A DNA stretch of 64,000 nt from Vandiemenella viatica (Eukaryota; Arthropoda; Insecta; Orthoptera; Morabidae). Position numbers and translations under genes: made by a program. Below the pieces are notes generated by a model. The model saw only the letters and a list, made by a program, of their open reading frames with translations, searched no databases and was not told where the DNA came from. Where the stretch lies: the NCBI GenBank assembly GCA_031002005.1, contig CM061918.1, positions 60,455,478 through 60,519,477 of the forward strand, written 5' to 3'. Below, piece after piece: positions 9,070 to 20,856 of this stretch (its first letter is position 1; each line of letters opens with the position of its first letter).

Positions 9070-9891
9070 GCTGGATTTTTATTTATTTGTGTCAAGGACA
9101 CCACTTTTATGCATGTTAAGTAAAAAAACTTAACACACAATAAAAGAATATTAGAACACACAATTACACAATCAAATGGAACAGTTCTATAGAACAGCCA
9201 GGATTTGCAGCCATTTACGTATATCCCGCAAGAGCTCCACTAAACTGCAGCCTGGATTAGGGTTGCCATATGGCCGGGAAATCCGGGAATGTCCCTGAAT
9301 TTTGTGTCTGGCCCCGTGTCCAGGAATTAAGTGTTACTGTCCAGGAATTCCCGTATACCAATTTTTATCTCAAAGGTAAGATGCCGCGGTGGGCATGCCA
9401 CCCTCATAGCAGGAGGTAGAGGAGCGCTCCACCTTATCGACGACCAGAGACAATATATATAGAGTGTTCAACTATGACGTAGTGATTTTCAACCAAAGAT
9501 GAATTAATGATATACTGTATATATGTTATGCAGCATAGTTCTTACCTAAAATACAACTTTTTTACATTAATTTGAATATTTGTTCACTCCTTAAAAATAC
9601 CACTAAAATACCTATTTACTCCATAAATGTCCCGCAGATTGTAATCCTGTATCACTTAAAAGCTTTTTAACCACAGAAATGTCCCGGAAATTATAATCCT
9701 GTATCTGGCAACCCTAGCTTGGATGGCCTTGCAGTTGCTGTGAACAGGTCGTCGAGTGTACAGGGATCATTCAGCTGGTGTTGCACTTCCGCGCATCCAC
9801 ATAGATCGTCCTCTAGGATGTAACCCCTTTTCTTAAGATTGTCTTTGTATCTAGACGTGCGGGTTCAGACTATATTTAGGGCTTTGCAGGC
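9070..9891 (-). pseudogene. Jockey-like LINE ORF2 C terminus, interrupted by a hAT MITE
   Basis: On the minus strand the frame reads KRGYILEDDLCGCAEVQHQL, then CTLDDLFTATARPSKL. It is interrupted by the MITE at 9258-9716 and continues CSLVELLRDIRKWLQILAVL to a stop at 9187-9189. The CGCAEVQHQ..PCTLDDL pattern resembles the cysteine-rich C-terminal region of Jockey-type ORF2 proteins. A 3' UTR with AATAAATAAAAATCC follows. The 5' side is cut at 9891, exactly where the satellite begins. In copy 2 the same LINE continues to about 59240. Confidence 0.65.
9258..9716. mobile_element. hAT-type MITE in the LINE
   Basis: The ends are TAGGGTTGCCATAT and its near complement ATCTGGCAACCCTA. The 8-bp target duplication is GCCTGGAT / GCTTGGAT (9250-9257, 9717-9724), with one mismatch. 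It has no ORF. The 8-bp duplication and the short AGGGTTGCC TIR fit hAT. It is present in copy 2 (57045-57513), so it is older than the duplication. Confidence 0.8.
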
Positions 9892-11105
9892 CAATGTATC
9901 ACGGGTCAGGCTCGTGATAATCAGTTTTGGCCCGACTGATGTACGACGGGCCAAGCTCGTGATAATAAGTTTCGGCCTGACCGATGTACCACGGGCCAGG
10001 CTGTGATAATCTGTTTTTGCCCGACTGATGTACCACGGGCCAGATCCGTGATAGCTTTGACCGACCGATGTATCATGGGCCACGCTCATGTTAACCAGTT
10101 TTGGCCCGACCTATGTACCACGGGTCAGGCTCGTGATTATCAGTTTTGGCCCGACTGATGTACCACGGGCCAGGCTCAAGGTAATCAGTTTTTGCCGAAC
10201 CGATTTACCACGGGGCAGGCTCGTGATATTTTTGGCTCGACCGATGTACCATGGGCCAGGCTCGTGATAACTAGTTTTGGCCCGACCTATGTACCACGGG
10301 CCAGGCTGTGATAATCAGTTTTTACCCGACTGATGTACCACGGCCCAGGCACGTGATAATCAGTTTTGGCCTGACTGATTTACCACGGGCCAGGCTCGTG
10401 ATATTTATAGCTCGACCGATGTACCACGTGTCAGGCTCGTGATAATCAGTTTTTGCCGAACCGATTTACCACGGGCCAGGCTCGTGACATTTTTGGCTCG
10501 ACCAATGTACCATGGGCCAGGCTCGTGATAACTAGTTTTGGCCCGACCTATGTACCACGAGTCAGGCTCGTGATAATCAGTTTTGGCCCGACTGATGTAC
10601 CACGGGCCAAGCTCGTGATAATCAGTTTTGGTCCGACCAATGTACCACGGGTCAGGCTGTGATTATCAGTTTTGGCCCGACTGATGTGCCACGCGGCCAA
10701 GCTCGTGATAATCAGTTTTGGCCCGACCGATGTACCACGGGCCAGGCTGGTGATAATCAGTTTTGGCCCGACTGATGTACCACGGGCCAAGCTCGTGATA
10801 TTTTTGGCCCGACCTATGTACCACGGGTCAGGCTCGTGATAATCAGTTTTGGCCCGACTGATGTACCATGGGCCAAGCTCGTGATACTCAGTTTTGGCCC
10901 GACCGATGTACCACGGGCCAGGCTGTGATAATCAGTTTTGGCCCGACCAATGTACCACGGGCCAGGCTGGTGATAATCAGTTTTGGCCCGACCGATGTAT
11001 CACGCGACAGGCTCGTGATAGTCTGTTGTGGCCCGTCCGATGTATCACGGGCCAGGATCGAGATAATCAGTTTTGGTACGAGAACCTGACCACGAGCCTC
11101 ACACA
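9892..11105 (+). repeat. 45-bp satellite array 1
   Basis: The unit runs GATGTACCACGGGCCAGG, CTCGTGATAATCAG, TTTTGGCCCGACC. About 27 units are present with substitutions and short deletions. Because 45 is a multiple of three, long frames stay open on both strands (e.g. 10453-10662 plus, 10548-10790 minus) with a 15-residue repeat. These are not genes. The same satellite recurs at 61636-62389. The array abuts the end of duplicated block copy 1. Confidence 0.95.
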
Positions 11106-11689
11106 TGTTTGTAAGGCAAAGGATTAAACGAACAAGGCATTACCGATAAGTTCGTAAATTCCAGAGATGTTAAAACCGGTGAGACGATAGCTAGTTAGTG
11201 GCTAAGTAATAATCGGAGTGAATTGTGTTGTGCACGGCTAGTGAAAGCTGAGTACAGACTCGGTCGGCCCAGTGCGCTGGCTGACATCCAGCAACGGAGA
11301 CGTTTAAGAACTCTATTAAAATGGAACCAGCCAAACCGAGCGCGGAGGCAATCCAATGCTCCGGGCAACGATTATACTAGATTCCAGAAAATAAATTAAA
11401 CACAAAGTACAACGAATAATATCACGTCTACGGAATGGTTTACCAGAAACAATAAAACAATGGAAGCGAAAAATGCCCGTCTTCATATCTACAGGCTGAT
11501 TTCCACTATGGCATAAACTCCTTTGCAACTAATAATAATGTTAATACGAATGTGGTTAGTTGCACTGAAGAATTGATGTTGTTACGCGTTACAAGATTTA
11601 TCGATACAGTTTTAAAATAGTTGATTTTTTACGTTGTGAACTGTACATACATGATCTGCTAGTTCGAAAAAACCACGGTTAAGAGAAGT
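11106..11689. other. Intergenic DNA, nothing recognised
   Basis: There is no domain, TIR or SINE head that I can identify in this interval. Confidence 0.5.
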
Positions 11690-13010
11690 AATTCTGGCTG
11701 TAAGATTCATACTTCAAGCGCGGTTCAAGAAAAACGAAACACTTTCATGGCATGATTTATAGCTTAACGGGCTATGCCGCGTCGTTTATTGGATTTTCTA
11801 AGCTTTCGGCTGTTATACTCCAGCCTTCTTCAGAGATACTGTTTATATTTATGTTCACATAGCAACAGTCGCCAAGCATCGCAGAGGAAAAGGCCGCTAT
11901 CTTCGTTGATGGAATTCCTTAAGATTTCTGCTGCCTCTTTCACACGTCGAGGCCATCACTGGTCTCCTCTTCACAGTAGCCCCGTAAAGCTACATATAAA
12001 TCATGTACAAAGACGGCCGCGGAAGTCTTAAGAATCATTTACTTTCATGGCGTTCGTTGATTTAGAAAAAAAGCTTTTGACCATGGTAGGAGGAACAAGA
12101 TGTTGAAAATTTTAAAGAAGTTAGGTCTATAATATAGAGATAGAAGAATACATTATAATCCATATAAGAATCAAGTAGCTACAATCGAAGTAGATAATCA
12201 TGAAAGACACGCACCAGTTAAAAAGAGTGTGAGACAAGGTTGTTGTTTATCCCTGTTAATATTCAACTTGTATGTAGAGAAAGCAATAAAGGAAGTGAAA
12301 GTAAAATTTGTATGTGGCATAAGTGTTCTAGGAGAAATAGTCAATATGCTAAGATTCGCAGATGACATTGTTCTGTTAGCAGAATAGTTTAAGGATATTG
12401 AGAAGATACTGATTAGTATGATTAGTGATGAAATGTAGCAGTAATAGTACTGTACATTAAATATAAAATAGTATCGGAAGCAATAGGGGAAATAAATGAA
12501 TTCTGTAATTTATAAAGTAAAATTACAACTGATGGCCGAAGCAAGAATGAGACTAGCGAAAAGAGCCTTCTTGAAGAAGAGAAATCTTTCAGTTTCAAAT
12601 TTTAATCTAGGGAAATGAAAAACTATTTAAAACTCTTGGTGCGGAGCACAATAAAGCATAGACTTTAGCAATACCAGAGAAAAGGAAAACTGAAACATTT
12701 GAAATGTGGTGCTATAGAAGGATGCTGAAAATTAAGTGGATAAACAAAGTACAAAATGTACAAATGGGGGGTGAGGAAAGAAGTTTGTGGAAGAGTCTAA
12801 CAGAAAGAAGAGGCGGGATAGTAAGTCATATCTTGAGACATGCAGGTTTGGTTAATTTGTTATTGGAGGGAACAGTCGAAGGGAAGAACTGTAGAGAAAG
12901 ACAGAGATTAGAATATATGAAGCAGATAATTGAGGACGTGGGTTGTAAGGGATATGTAGACATGAAGAGGTTAGCTAAGATAGGGGTAAGAGAATTACTT
13001 CAAAATATTT
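11690..13010 (+). pseudogene. RTE-like LINE, decayed, carrying a Penelope-like insertion
   Basis: The sequence recovers the RT palm (FVDLEKKLLTMV.., frameshifted), the RQGCCLSLLIFNLYVEKAI stretch, MLRFADDIVLLAE (intact catalytic FADD box), and the C-terminal region. The last part is open at 12704-13012 (MWCYRRMLKIKWINKV to the end). Several frameshifts and a stop after LLAE make it dead. It is interrupted at 11752-12040. The 3' end is degenerate. Confidence 0.8.
11752..12040 (-). mobile_element. Penelope-like element 3' fragment
   Basis: The flanks carry the 11-bp target duplication ACTTTCATGGC (11741-11751, 12041-12051), which splits the LINE's FMAFVDLE codons. On the minus strand a frame reads RRVKEAAEILRNSINEDS, then GLFLCDAWRLLL, followed by a 3' tail. 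This resembles the C-terminal end of Penelope-like ORFs after the GIY-YIG domain. The assignment rests on a short stretch and could be another retroelement tail. Confidence 0.5.
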
Positions 13011-13185
13011 AAAAAACATTGAAAACAAAAAAGAAGTATTGGAGCGAAATTTTAAGTTTTTATACAATAACCTTTTGAAATAGACTCGGTATTAAAAATA
13101 ATCCGAAACTGACAAATCTGACGTGTTCTCTTGAAAAAATGTACCCTATTGCTATTCTTGACCAGATTTGGAACAGCAGTGCCGC

Positions 13186-13430
13186 TACCGAGAGTGATGG
13201 GTGAGCGGATAATGTTCTAGCCTCGCCTTCGGAAGGACGCCAATTCGAATCCCCATTCGGCATCCAGATTTGTTTTTTTTTTATCGATTCTCCAAATCAC
13301 TCCAGGCGAATGCCGGAATGCTTCCTTCAAAAGGCCATGGCCGAATTCGTCCCAGTTCCTTGTTCCCAGTCCCATCCCGCCTTTAATGACCTTGACGTCG
13401 ACGAGGCTTAAAGCCATAACTAAAACAAAA
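13186..13430 (+). mobile_element. SINE-A copy, diverged
   Basis: The order of blocks matches SINE-A: CTCGCCTTCGG, AATTCGAATCCCC (B box), CTCCAAATCACTCCAGGCG, GGCCATGGCCGAATTC, GACCTTGACGTCGACGAGG, then an A-rich tail. It is not part of the duplicated block. Confidence 0.85.
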
Positions 13431-14394
13431 ACCAAAAAAACAGTACCCCTTCGTTGAGCTAGAATTGGTTACTTTTTTTTAATCCCCTTTACTTGGTTTA
13501 GATACTTATAGTATATACCTTTATAAAATTTTAAATGTAATTTGTATTTAGTAAATACATAATATGTATAATAGATTTGAAGAATACAACTTTATTTGTT
13601 TACGAGATAGAGATTTGTGACGTACAAACAAAGGAGTGTTAAGAAATGTGGTTTAATTTTCCTTTGGGTAAGAAACTGTAGGTTTCAAGCTGCCTGTGAG
13701 TTTACGTATGTAATATTATACACCATATATTGTCAGAATCAAAGTTACAAGTAGCTGTAAGAACCGAGTCATATTTACTGTTGAACATAGGATTCTGGAC
13801 GTATGAGAACAACAAACAAAGAAAACCTTTCGCCTTGTGGTCTATCACCACTGTCAATTCTTCCTAGCTTATTCGAGTCCACTGAACGGAGATTTACCTG
13901 ATTATTTATTTCGTTTTCGCTTTGTCCTATCTACGTTTTATTTACCGGCCATACTAATTATGCTCTAGGCGATTTCGTATTTTCCTTTCGAAAATATACT
14001 CCTCACAGATCTAATAAAAGACGCACATTGTCACCAAGTTTTTGAACAAATACGGTGATATGCAATTGCTTTCTTAGTAGCGGTCGTCTTTAGCTTCCAG
14101 ACCAAAGAACAAAAAATCCAGCTTTATCTGATATTATTAATAAGAAAGCGATTATTCGTAGAGTGGACGGGACAATATGATTTACAGACGAGATTTATTG
14201 TGGTCTTATGCAGTGTTGACTGCGAGACGAGCTTCTGGTCGAAGTGGTGTCCAGTCTAATAGCGACCACGTGGTCGACGTCCACCTCCTATCGATCACAC
14301 CACAACTCGCTCACGCCCTGTGCGGTCAACTGTTTAGGCTGAGGTCACGTGTAGCTCAGTCCCAGATCCTCACCGCAGAGGTCACTCACGTCGC
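13431..14394. other. Intergenic DNA, nothing recognised
   Basis: It is mostly AT-rich. A GC-richer patch at 14170-14390 holds an open frame of about 70 codons upstream of a SINE-B and shows no domain. The frame runs on into the SINE, which argues against a gene. Confidence 0.45.
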
Positions 14395-14660
14395 TATGTC
14401 ATCTCTTCACTGTACAAGATGCATTGAACTAAAGATTCCCAATTCAAAATCAAGTCTCTGCTGGAATTTTTCAACCCGCATTCCACCTCTGGCAAAGGTT
14501 TGCTTTGTCGATATGAAGTATGAATGACGCTCCGTTGTTCGGATTCTACATTAAACTGTAGGTCCCCTGTTCTCGGTACCATTACAGGATTATGTTAGGT
14601 GGCTACGGGGGAGGCGAATTCCGCACCCTCTCCAGAATTCTATCGCCCACTCACGAATAC
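14395..14660 (+). mobile_element. SINE-B copy, diverged
   Basis: It has the core CACCTCTGGCAAAGGTTTGC and TTCGGATTCTACATTAAACTGTAGG-type blocks in the same order as 8300-8594. The head has lost its B box. Confidence 0.7.
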
Positions 14661-14899
14661 CACACAACAAATTACCAGCGCAAGTGTCTCGATCTGTCTG
14701 TATATCGTTTAGTTCTGTGTGTTTCAGAAAATTTTGGTTTTTGCGGTGAAGATAGCATACCCTACTAGTCTGCCCAACCAATTACAGGAAATCGTTTTGT
14801 AGCCTTTACGCGAGGTTAGAATTTTGGCCGGTTGTCTCTCCCCGTTTCCAGTATCATCATTATCAGAGTCTTCAATTCCGGTTGGTACATGGGGCTGCT

Positions 14900-15137
14900 A
14901 CTACAGAGAGTAGTGGGTGAACGGTAAGGCTCTGGCCTCGCATTCGGGAGGACGTGGGTTCGAATCCCCGCCCGGCCACCAAGATTTCAGTTTTCTATGG
15001 ATTCCCGAAATTACTTCAGGCGAATGTCATGATGGTTTCATCAAAAACCCATGGCCGAATTCCTTGCCGTTCCATACCCCCAGTCCGTTCCCGCCTCTAA
15101 GGACCTCAAAGTGGTGTAAAGCAATAAGGAAAAAAAA
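14900..15137 (+). mobile_element. SINE-A copy
   Basis: It contains CTCGCATTCGGGAGGACG, GGGTTCGAATCCCC (B box), TTCAGGCGAATGTC and CCATGGCCGAATTCC, and ends in an A run. It is complete but diverged. Confidence 0.85.
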
Positions 15138-15418
15138 GAGAGTTGAAGGAATGTTTCTTCTTTTTTTTACGGCATCTTTCGTGGTTAGCAAATGAAAGCT
15201 ACCATTCCCGTCCTTACAGAATCGTCCACTGTCCTTAAAAATTCGGAGCTTAGTTAGTGTAGCGGCGAAGCCATGAAGACTGTACCTTCAGTATCAAGGC
15301 AACATGAAACGCTAATTGCAAGGCACACCGAACTCGAATTATTATTTTATATTAATTTATTGGTGGTTAGACTTGCACCCATACAGCCATTTTCATTTTA
15401 CAGAATACCATCAACATA

Positions 15419-16623
15419 CACTGAAGAGCCAAAGAAACCGGTAAACTGGCCTAATATCGTGTAGAGCCCCCACGAGCACACAGAAGTGCCGAAACATGAC
15501 ATGGCATGGACTCGACTAATGTCTGAAATAGTGCTGGAGAGATTTGACTACATGCATCCTGCAGGGCTGTACATAAATCCGTAAGAGTAAGAGAGGGTTT
15601 AAATCTCTTCTGAACGGCACGTTGCAAGGCATCTCAGATATGCTCAATAATGTTCATGTCTGGGGAGTTTGGTGGCCAGCGGAGGTGTTTAAACTGAAAA
15701 TAGTGTTCCTGGAGCCACTTTGAAGCAATTGTGGACGTGGGGGGTATCTAATTATCCTGCTGGAATTGCCCAAATCCGTCGAAATGCACAATGGACGTGA
15801 ATGGATCCAGGTGATCAGCCAGGATGCGTATGTACGTGTCACATGTCAGAGTCGTATCTATACGAATCAGGGGTCCCATGTCACTCCAACTGCACACGCT
15901 CCACATCATTACAGAGCCTCCACCAGCTTCAGCAGTTCCCTACTGACATGTAGGGTCCATGAATTCATGATGCTGTCTCCATACCCGTACACTTCCATCC
16001 ACTCGATATAATTGGAAACGAGACTCGTCAGACCAGGCGACATGTTTCCAATCATCAACAGTCCAATGTCGGTGTTGACCGGCTCAGGCGAGGCGCAAAG
16101 CTTTGTGCCGTGCACTCAGCAAGGGCACACGAGTGGGTCTTCGGTTCCGAATGCCCATATCGATGATGATTCGTTGAATGGTTCGCACGCTGATACTTGT
16201 TGATAGCTCAGCATTTAAATCCGCAGCAGTTTGCGGAGGGGTTGCACTTCTGTCATGTTGAACGATTCTCTTCAGTCGTCGTTGGTCCCGTTCTTGCAGG
16301 ATCTTTTTCGGGCCGCAGCGATGTCCGAGTTTTGATTTTTTACAGGATTCCAGATATTTACGGTGCGGTGTAATGGTCGTACAGGAAAACCCCCATCTCA
16401 TCGCTAACTCGGAGATGCTGTGTCCCATCTCTCATGCGCCGACTATAACACGTTCAAACTCACTTAAATCGTGATAACCTGCCATTGTAGCAGCATTAAC
16501 CGATCTAACGCCTGCGTCAGACACCTGTGTACGCGTTTCCGACCGAAGCGCCGTACTCTGAGTGTTTACATATCTCTGTGCTTGCATACGCATTCCTATA
16601 CCAGTTTCTTTGGCTCTTCAGTG
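15419..16623 (-). mobile_element. Tc1-like transposon, family 1, dead copy
   Basis: The ends are the inverted repeats CACTGAAGAGCCAAAGAAAC and GTTTCTTTGGCTCTTCAGTG, with TA on both sides (15417-15418, 16624-16625). It is 1205 bp. The transposase on the minus strand is broken. A second copy of the same family lies at 27583-28745. I recall elements with these ends as common in orthopteroid genomes; that is memory, not a search. Confidence 0.92.
15451..16485 (-). pseudogene. Tc1-like transposase pseudogene
   Basis: Read on the minus strand, it starts MAGYHDLSEFERVIVGA and hits a stop where the related copy has an arginine-type codon. It continues EMGHSISELAMRWGFS (HTH) and KLGHRCGPKKILQERDQRRL (second HTH/linker), then shifts frame near 16100. 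The DDE third motif survives as SPDMNIIEHI but is followed by a stop in place of tryptophan (HI*DAL). The last codons, ending in STRY, and a TAG are at 15451-15453. Normal length for this family is about 340 residues. It could not encode an active enzyme. Confidence 0.85.
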
Positions 16624-16625
16624 TA

Positions 16626-17501
16626 TAATTAGTCCGTATAGTACTTATTTATAATTAGTTTAAATTTCTACTCCAATATGTTTCACGTGCTGGTAGGAAA
16701 TCTTATAAACAGCATAGCTGTCTGGTGCTAGGAGTGAGGCAGTGCAAGTTTGCAGCGGAAGTTCTTATTTCATGAGACAATCTATGGGGTGATCGATCTC
16801 CAACTTCTTCAATCAGCAGCCAACCACGAAGTGGTTTATATCCTCACTCGGCCCACAAAGCAGTTAGGGAGTCTGTAGCATGTAATGCGTGAAGATGTTT
16901 CTTGGATCAGACACGGCTGAATATTAGACTAGCAATAAAGGACATTTATGTACCTCATACCACGGATGGGAAGGAAACTCCTCGTGAATGCGACACAGTG
17001 GCGACCTTTAGTCGCGAGTGAGCTCTTCCTTGTCATGATCGTCTTGACCTTCATGTTACTTTTGACTTGACCAAATAAGTCCAGCAAGGAAATTGTCTTA
17101 ATGTGTTCCACCAAATTTCAATTCTATAATACCTGTAGGTGACCGATCTTTGCTGTGTATCTTTCGATTTCTGCTCAACATGTAAGATTTTGCAGTAAGT
17201 TTGATTAAATTTAAACGTTTCTCTTGGAGGCTTCCTAGGCATTTTGAACGGTTCAATTACTCGCTCTGATCAAAGAGAAGCTTAACAAACATCGGTAGGC
17301 TTACTGGCATCTCAAACTTCTTCGAGATTAGTTAAGAGCTGTTTGCGAGACTCGAAATACGAGAATTGATCTCTTTTTTGGTAGAATCGTGTTACAAACT
17401 CGAAAACCAAAAAGTTATCTACATATGAAATTTCATTCAAATTGCGAGAATCATTTCTGAGATCGTTCTGTTTTCCATTCATAAATTACTTTTAAAGAAA
17501 A
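16626..17501. other. Intergenic DNA with one Helitron-associated direct repeat
   Basis: Nothing is recognised at 16626-17265. The stretch 17270-17465 (GGTAGGCTTACTGGCATCTC onward) is a diverged direct repeat of 18235-18445. The two lie either side of the Helitron helicase relic. Confidence 0.5.
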
Positions 17502-17920
17502 ATGCTATTATTATGTCAAGTAGAAATCTTAATGCTAATCAGAGATTAATTAGTGGTGCAAGATTAGTGGTAATTTATTTAGACGAGTCCAGCAACATCG
17601 TTGTTGAATTCATTCACTCCAATAAAACTATGCTCATACCTCGCCTTAACCTCACACCTTCTGATCCGACCTTGCCTTTCCAAGTGATAAGAAAACAATT
17701 CCCAGTAAAAGTAACCTTCATGATGGCCATTAATAAAGCACAAGGTCAAAGCGCAGGATTGTACTCACCAAAACCTGTTAATTCGTATGGACACCTGTAC
17801 GTGCTTCTTTACGCGTTCGTAGGTTCACTTAATATTTGTGTTTGAGTTAAAGACACATACGGTCAAAAAGCAAACGATATCATTATAACCGCTAATATTG
17901 TTTTCAAAGAAGTTGTGTAA
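17502..17920 (+). pseudogene. Helitron helicase C-terminal relic
   Basis: The frame reads RNLNANQRLISGARLVVIYL, then LTPSDPTLPFQVIRKQFPVK, then the conserved INKAQGQ motif of PIF1-like helicases and a damaged YVALSR-type segment (LYVLLYAFVG). After a frameshift it ends KANDIIITANIVFKEVV and TAA at 17918-17920. This is the usual ending of Helitron Rep/helicase proteins, which unwind DNA during rolling-circle transposition. Only the last ~130 residues of a protein that normally exceeds 1000 are left. Confidence 0.8.
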
Positions 17921-18469
17921 TGAAATTTGAAAAAAAAAATCACATCTGCCAAAGTCAATATCTTTTTTTTTTTTAAATATTTATTTTTTAATGATTTACA
18001 ATTGAAAATGTAGTATTTAATGATAACGAATTTTCAAAACGATACTGATATTTATTACTACTCTTAAAAATAAAATACCTTTCATTAATAAATATACTTG
18101 AATTTACTTCTTTACAGATTGTTATATTACCATTCGGTGACTGACCACGATACTGTGCGAAATATTCGCATGGGTTAGCTGGTATACAAGAACTGTTAGT
18201 TTTAAGATACAATAGTTCCTTGTTGGAACCAAAGAGAAACTAACCATCAGTAGGCTTTCTGGTACCTAAAGCGTCTACGAGACGGCGTTAGAGCCGAGAT
18301 ACCAAATACAAAAATTGTTTATATTTTGTAAAATCACGGTTTTGCAAGGAAAACTCGTTTATAGATAAACTTAAAAAGCAAAAACGTTATATAAATATGA
18401 AATTTCATCCAAATTGTTAGAGCCGTTTCCGAGATACCAAATATATATGTGTATACATATATAAAGAAC

Positions 18470-20215
18470 TAGCTTCTAGCCCGTCAAAAATGACGGTTTG
18501 AACGCCATATTCTGGCAGTTCATTTTATTATTATTATTATTATTTTGCAGTTGGTTAATTATACGGGATTGTTATTAGATAATGCTAGTGGCCTTGATTT
18601 GATAATGTTCTACACAGCAATACAGTAGTAACTTCTACTGAATTAATGAGGGCGGATGTATAAAACCAATAAAATGAAAAATAAATTAGGAATCCAGAAA
18701 CTTTTGCTATCCATTTAATATCAGTTTTATTCCTAGTCCAGGCACACTTCAGCACGATAGGTACGAACTACGTTCACCCGCATTTATTAATACCTTCAGT
18801 AACTCGGCGCATATGAAAGCAGTTTAATTGGTTTGTAAAACTCATTTCAAAGTGAATTACGCTGTAATCAAATGTGTCGGTGGGCTTTCTGGTCAACCCA
18901 ACCACAACCCTCCATTAATATTGCTTTCGAAAATCATAACTTCTACTACTCTCAAATGCTGTAGTCAATCGCAAGACATATTGTTTTTAAGCAGTGATTC
19001 CGTTGTAATACAGCCTGTAGACTACCATTATTTTCAAGCAGAAATTAGGTTGTAATACATTCTGGACGGGCATAATACAGTTAAATGTACTACGGAAAAT
19101 ATTTCTAGTGGATTCTTGCAGTTTACCACACCAATTCCTGGCAGAATCGCGATCTCCGGTAATACCGATTTATTTACATTATTTTACTTTAAATGACGGG
19201 AAGTAAACTTCCTCTGAGTTTTTTAATAAACTTCATCGTTTCTTATCTCCGGACAAAAAAAAAAAAAAATTGTAGGCTGTGTTTTAACCTAGTACTCATT
19301 ATTGATACAGGTAATATAACGTACACATACATACATTACATGAATTTTTGCTTCTGGTTGTCGTAGATAAATAAAAAGCAATATGTAAATTTAAACGAAC
19401 GTACTAATTGTAACTTTGTGACACATAATTGCTTCGCATTAATTTTTTTCCCTGCTCTCCGTATTTCTAATATCTCTGCTCACTGCTATTTTGCGGCAAT
19501 AATATCGTTGTTGCATTTCGAGTGTCATATCGCTTATACTGTAAGTCAGAGACAATAGTCATATCCTTGACTGTTTAAATCATGGTTTAAATCTAATCAA
19601 AAGTTTGTATTAAATCTCATTTAATAGTTAACAAATGTATCAAAAACTAATGGTATCATATATAATGGTAGTAAGAATTTATTCTGGAAAAGCTTATAAG
19701 GAGAAATCAATTAGTCATTTTTAATGATATCGTTTGTTATATGAATACGTTACTCTGGTTAGATTATCAGAGTATTTGGTTAGGATTTTGCATAAATAAA
19801 TGTAGACTATAATTTCGAAAACGGATAACTGTTATTTATTTGACCAATACATCATTATGTTTCTCCAAGTTTTAAATACACTTCACAGTTTCTTACCGTC
19901 TGCCGAAAAAATCTTAGGTTATGGTTTAACCTAGGGCTTATAACTGACACAGATAAAATAGCGTAAATATTGAATCCCTTCTCCTTACATGAATTTTGGC
20001 GTATAAATGATACAAATAATATAACATAAACATCGAACACCATTCGTCTTACACGACTTTCTGCTCCTAACTGTAGTAAATAAACAAAATCCAAAATGAA
20101 GGAATGCAATATGGGGGTTGATGATTGGCCGTTCGTTAGCCAATAGGAGAACCAGCTATAGACGACGCACGCAGACCACACGTTAGCTTTTTATATAGTA
20201 GGATTGCTCGTTTAA
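18470..20215. repeat. Unclassified interspersed repeat family R, long copy
   Basis: It starts near CTAGCCCGTCAAAAATGACG and ends near TTTTTATATAGTAGGAT. A second, partial copy is at 27078-27582, sharing the start and blocks such as TTTAAACGAACGT. There are also two diverged internal units (about 19160-19440 and 19850-20100). It has no ORF with a domain. It may be a non-autonomous Helitron-type element next to the helicase relic, but I cannot prove the ends. Confidence 0.5.
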
Positions 20216-20278
20216 AGATATAAGACTTAGCTTCTGCTTATGGGGGAGGGTAGCTAGTGAGTGGAACAATGCCTGGAT

Positions 20279-20476
20279 TCACTGATGTCGGAATGCACCG
20301 TGGGCGATAACGATTTGATGACCGGATTCCAATCCGATCCGTTTCACCCACGTTCGAGTATCCACATTTGGAGCTTCGCTCAATATTGTATCGAGACATT
20401 CGGGTCGGGTGAAGCGTGGCTTCTTCCCACGCCCTGGAAGGTCACGTGCTCGATACCGGGTTGCGTAACGCTTCAT
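20279..20476 (-). pseudogene. Possible transposase HTH relic
   Basis: The minus-strand frame contains RGKKPRFTRPECLDTILSEA followed by PNVDTRTWVKRIGL. This vaguely follows the pattern of the second helix-turn-helix of mariner-like transposases (basic stretch, then a 'P-x-x-S/D-T-R' turn). No catalytic domain or TIR was found. It may be chance. Confidence 0.2.
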
Positions 20477-20856
20477 CTAACCTGTTATCACCGACACAAG
20501 TAGAGAGACAGAGTAGTTAAGGAATTATTCAACAGAAAAAAAATAAAAAATCGAGAAGCAGAGAAAGCTCAGGAGGAAACCTATGATCCACCTCACAAAT
20601 CCTCAAAATACAATTATTTTTCGTTGATCTTTCTTCTACATAATTACAAGAACAACAAATACAAGTTAGTGTAAATAGTGATAGGTTTATCTTATACACA
20701 AGGGGGGGGGGAAACACACACACACACAAAAATAAAAAAGATCACGTAGCAGTTGAATATTATTCAAAAAGAGAAAAACCTTTGTTATCAAACATTCATG
20801 CGGGATTCAGACAGAACTTTCTAAAACTGAGTGTATATTTTTTTTGTTCATTTCTT

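Larger units (their letters stand above)
1..9891 (+). repeat. Duplicated block, copy 1
   Basis: This stretch matches 48567-57685 in the same order and orientation, with single-base differences and small indels throughout. Parts such as 4321-4790 against 51690-52157 look nearly identical by eye. The match begins at the window edge, inside a LINE, so the left end is not seen. It ends inside a Jockey-like LINE, where copy 1 switches to satellite DNA and copy 2 continues as LINE. Copy 1 alone carries a mariner-like insertion (449-1275) and a MITE insertion (2359-2741), and it lacks about 425 bp present in copy 2 near 52179-52603. It may be a segmental duplication or an alternative haplotype. Confidence 0.95.

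Noticed and set aside
9892..11105. CRISPR-like regular repeats
   Set aside because: Repeat units are contiguous with no unique spacers, and the genome is eukaryotic. The same applies to 60262-60728.
10453..11127. Long overlapping open frames with a 15-residue repeat on both strands
   Set aside because: They follow from the 45-bp satellite period, which is a multiple of three and lacks stops in several frames.
14177..14527. 116-codon frame as a gene
   Set aside because: Its second half lies in a SINE-B copy, so the frame is accidental.
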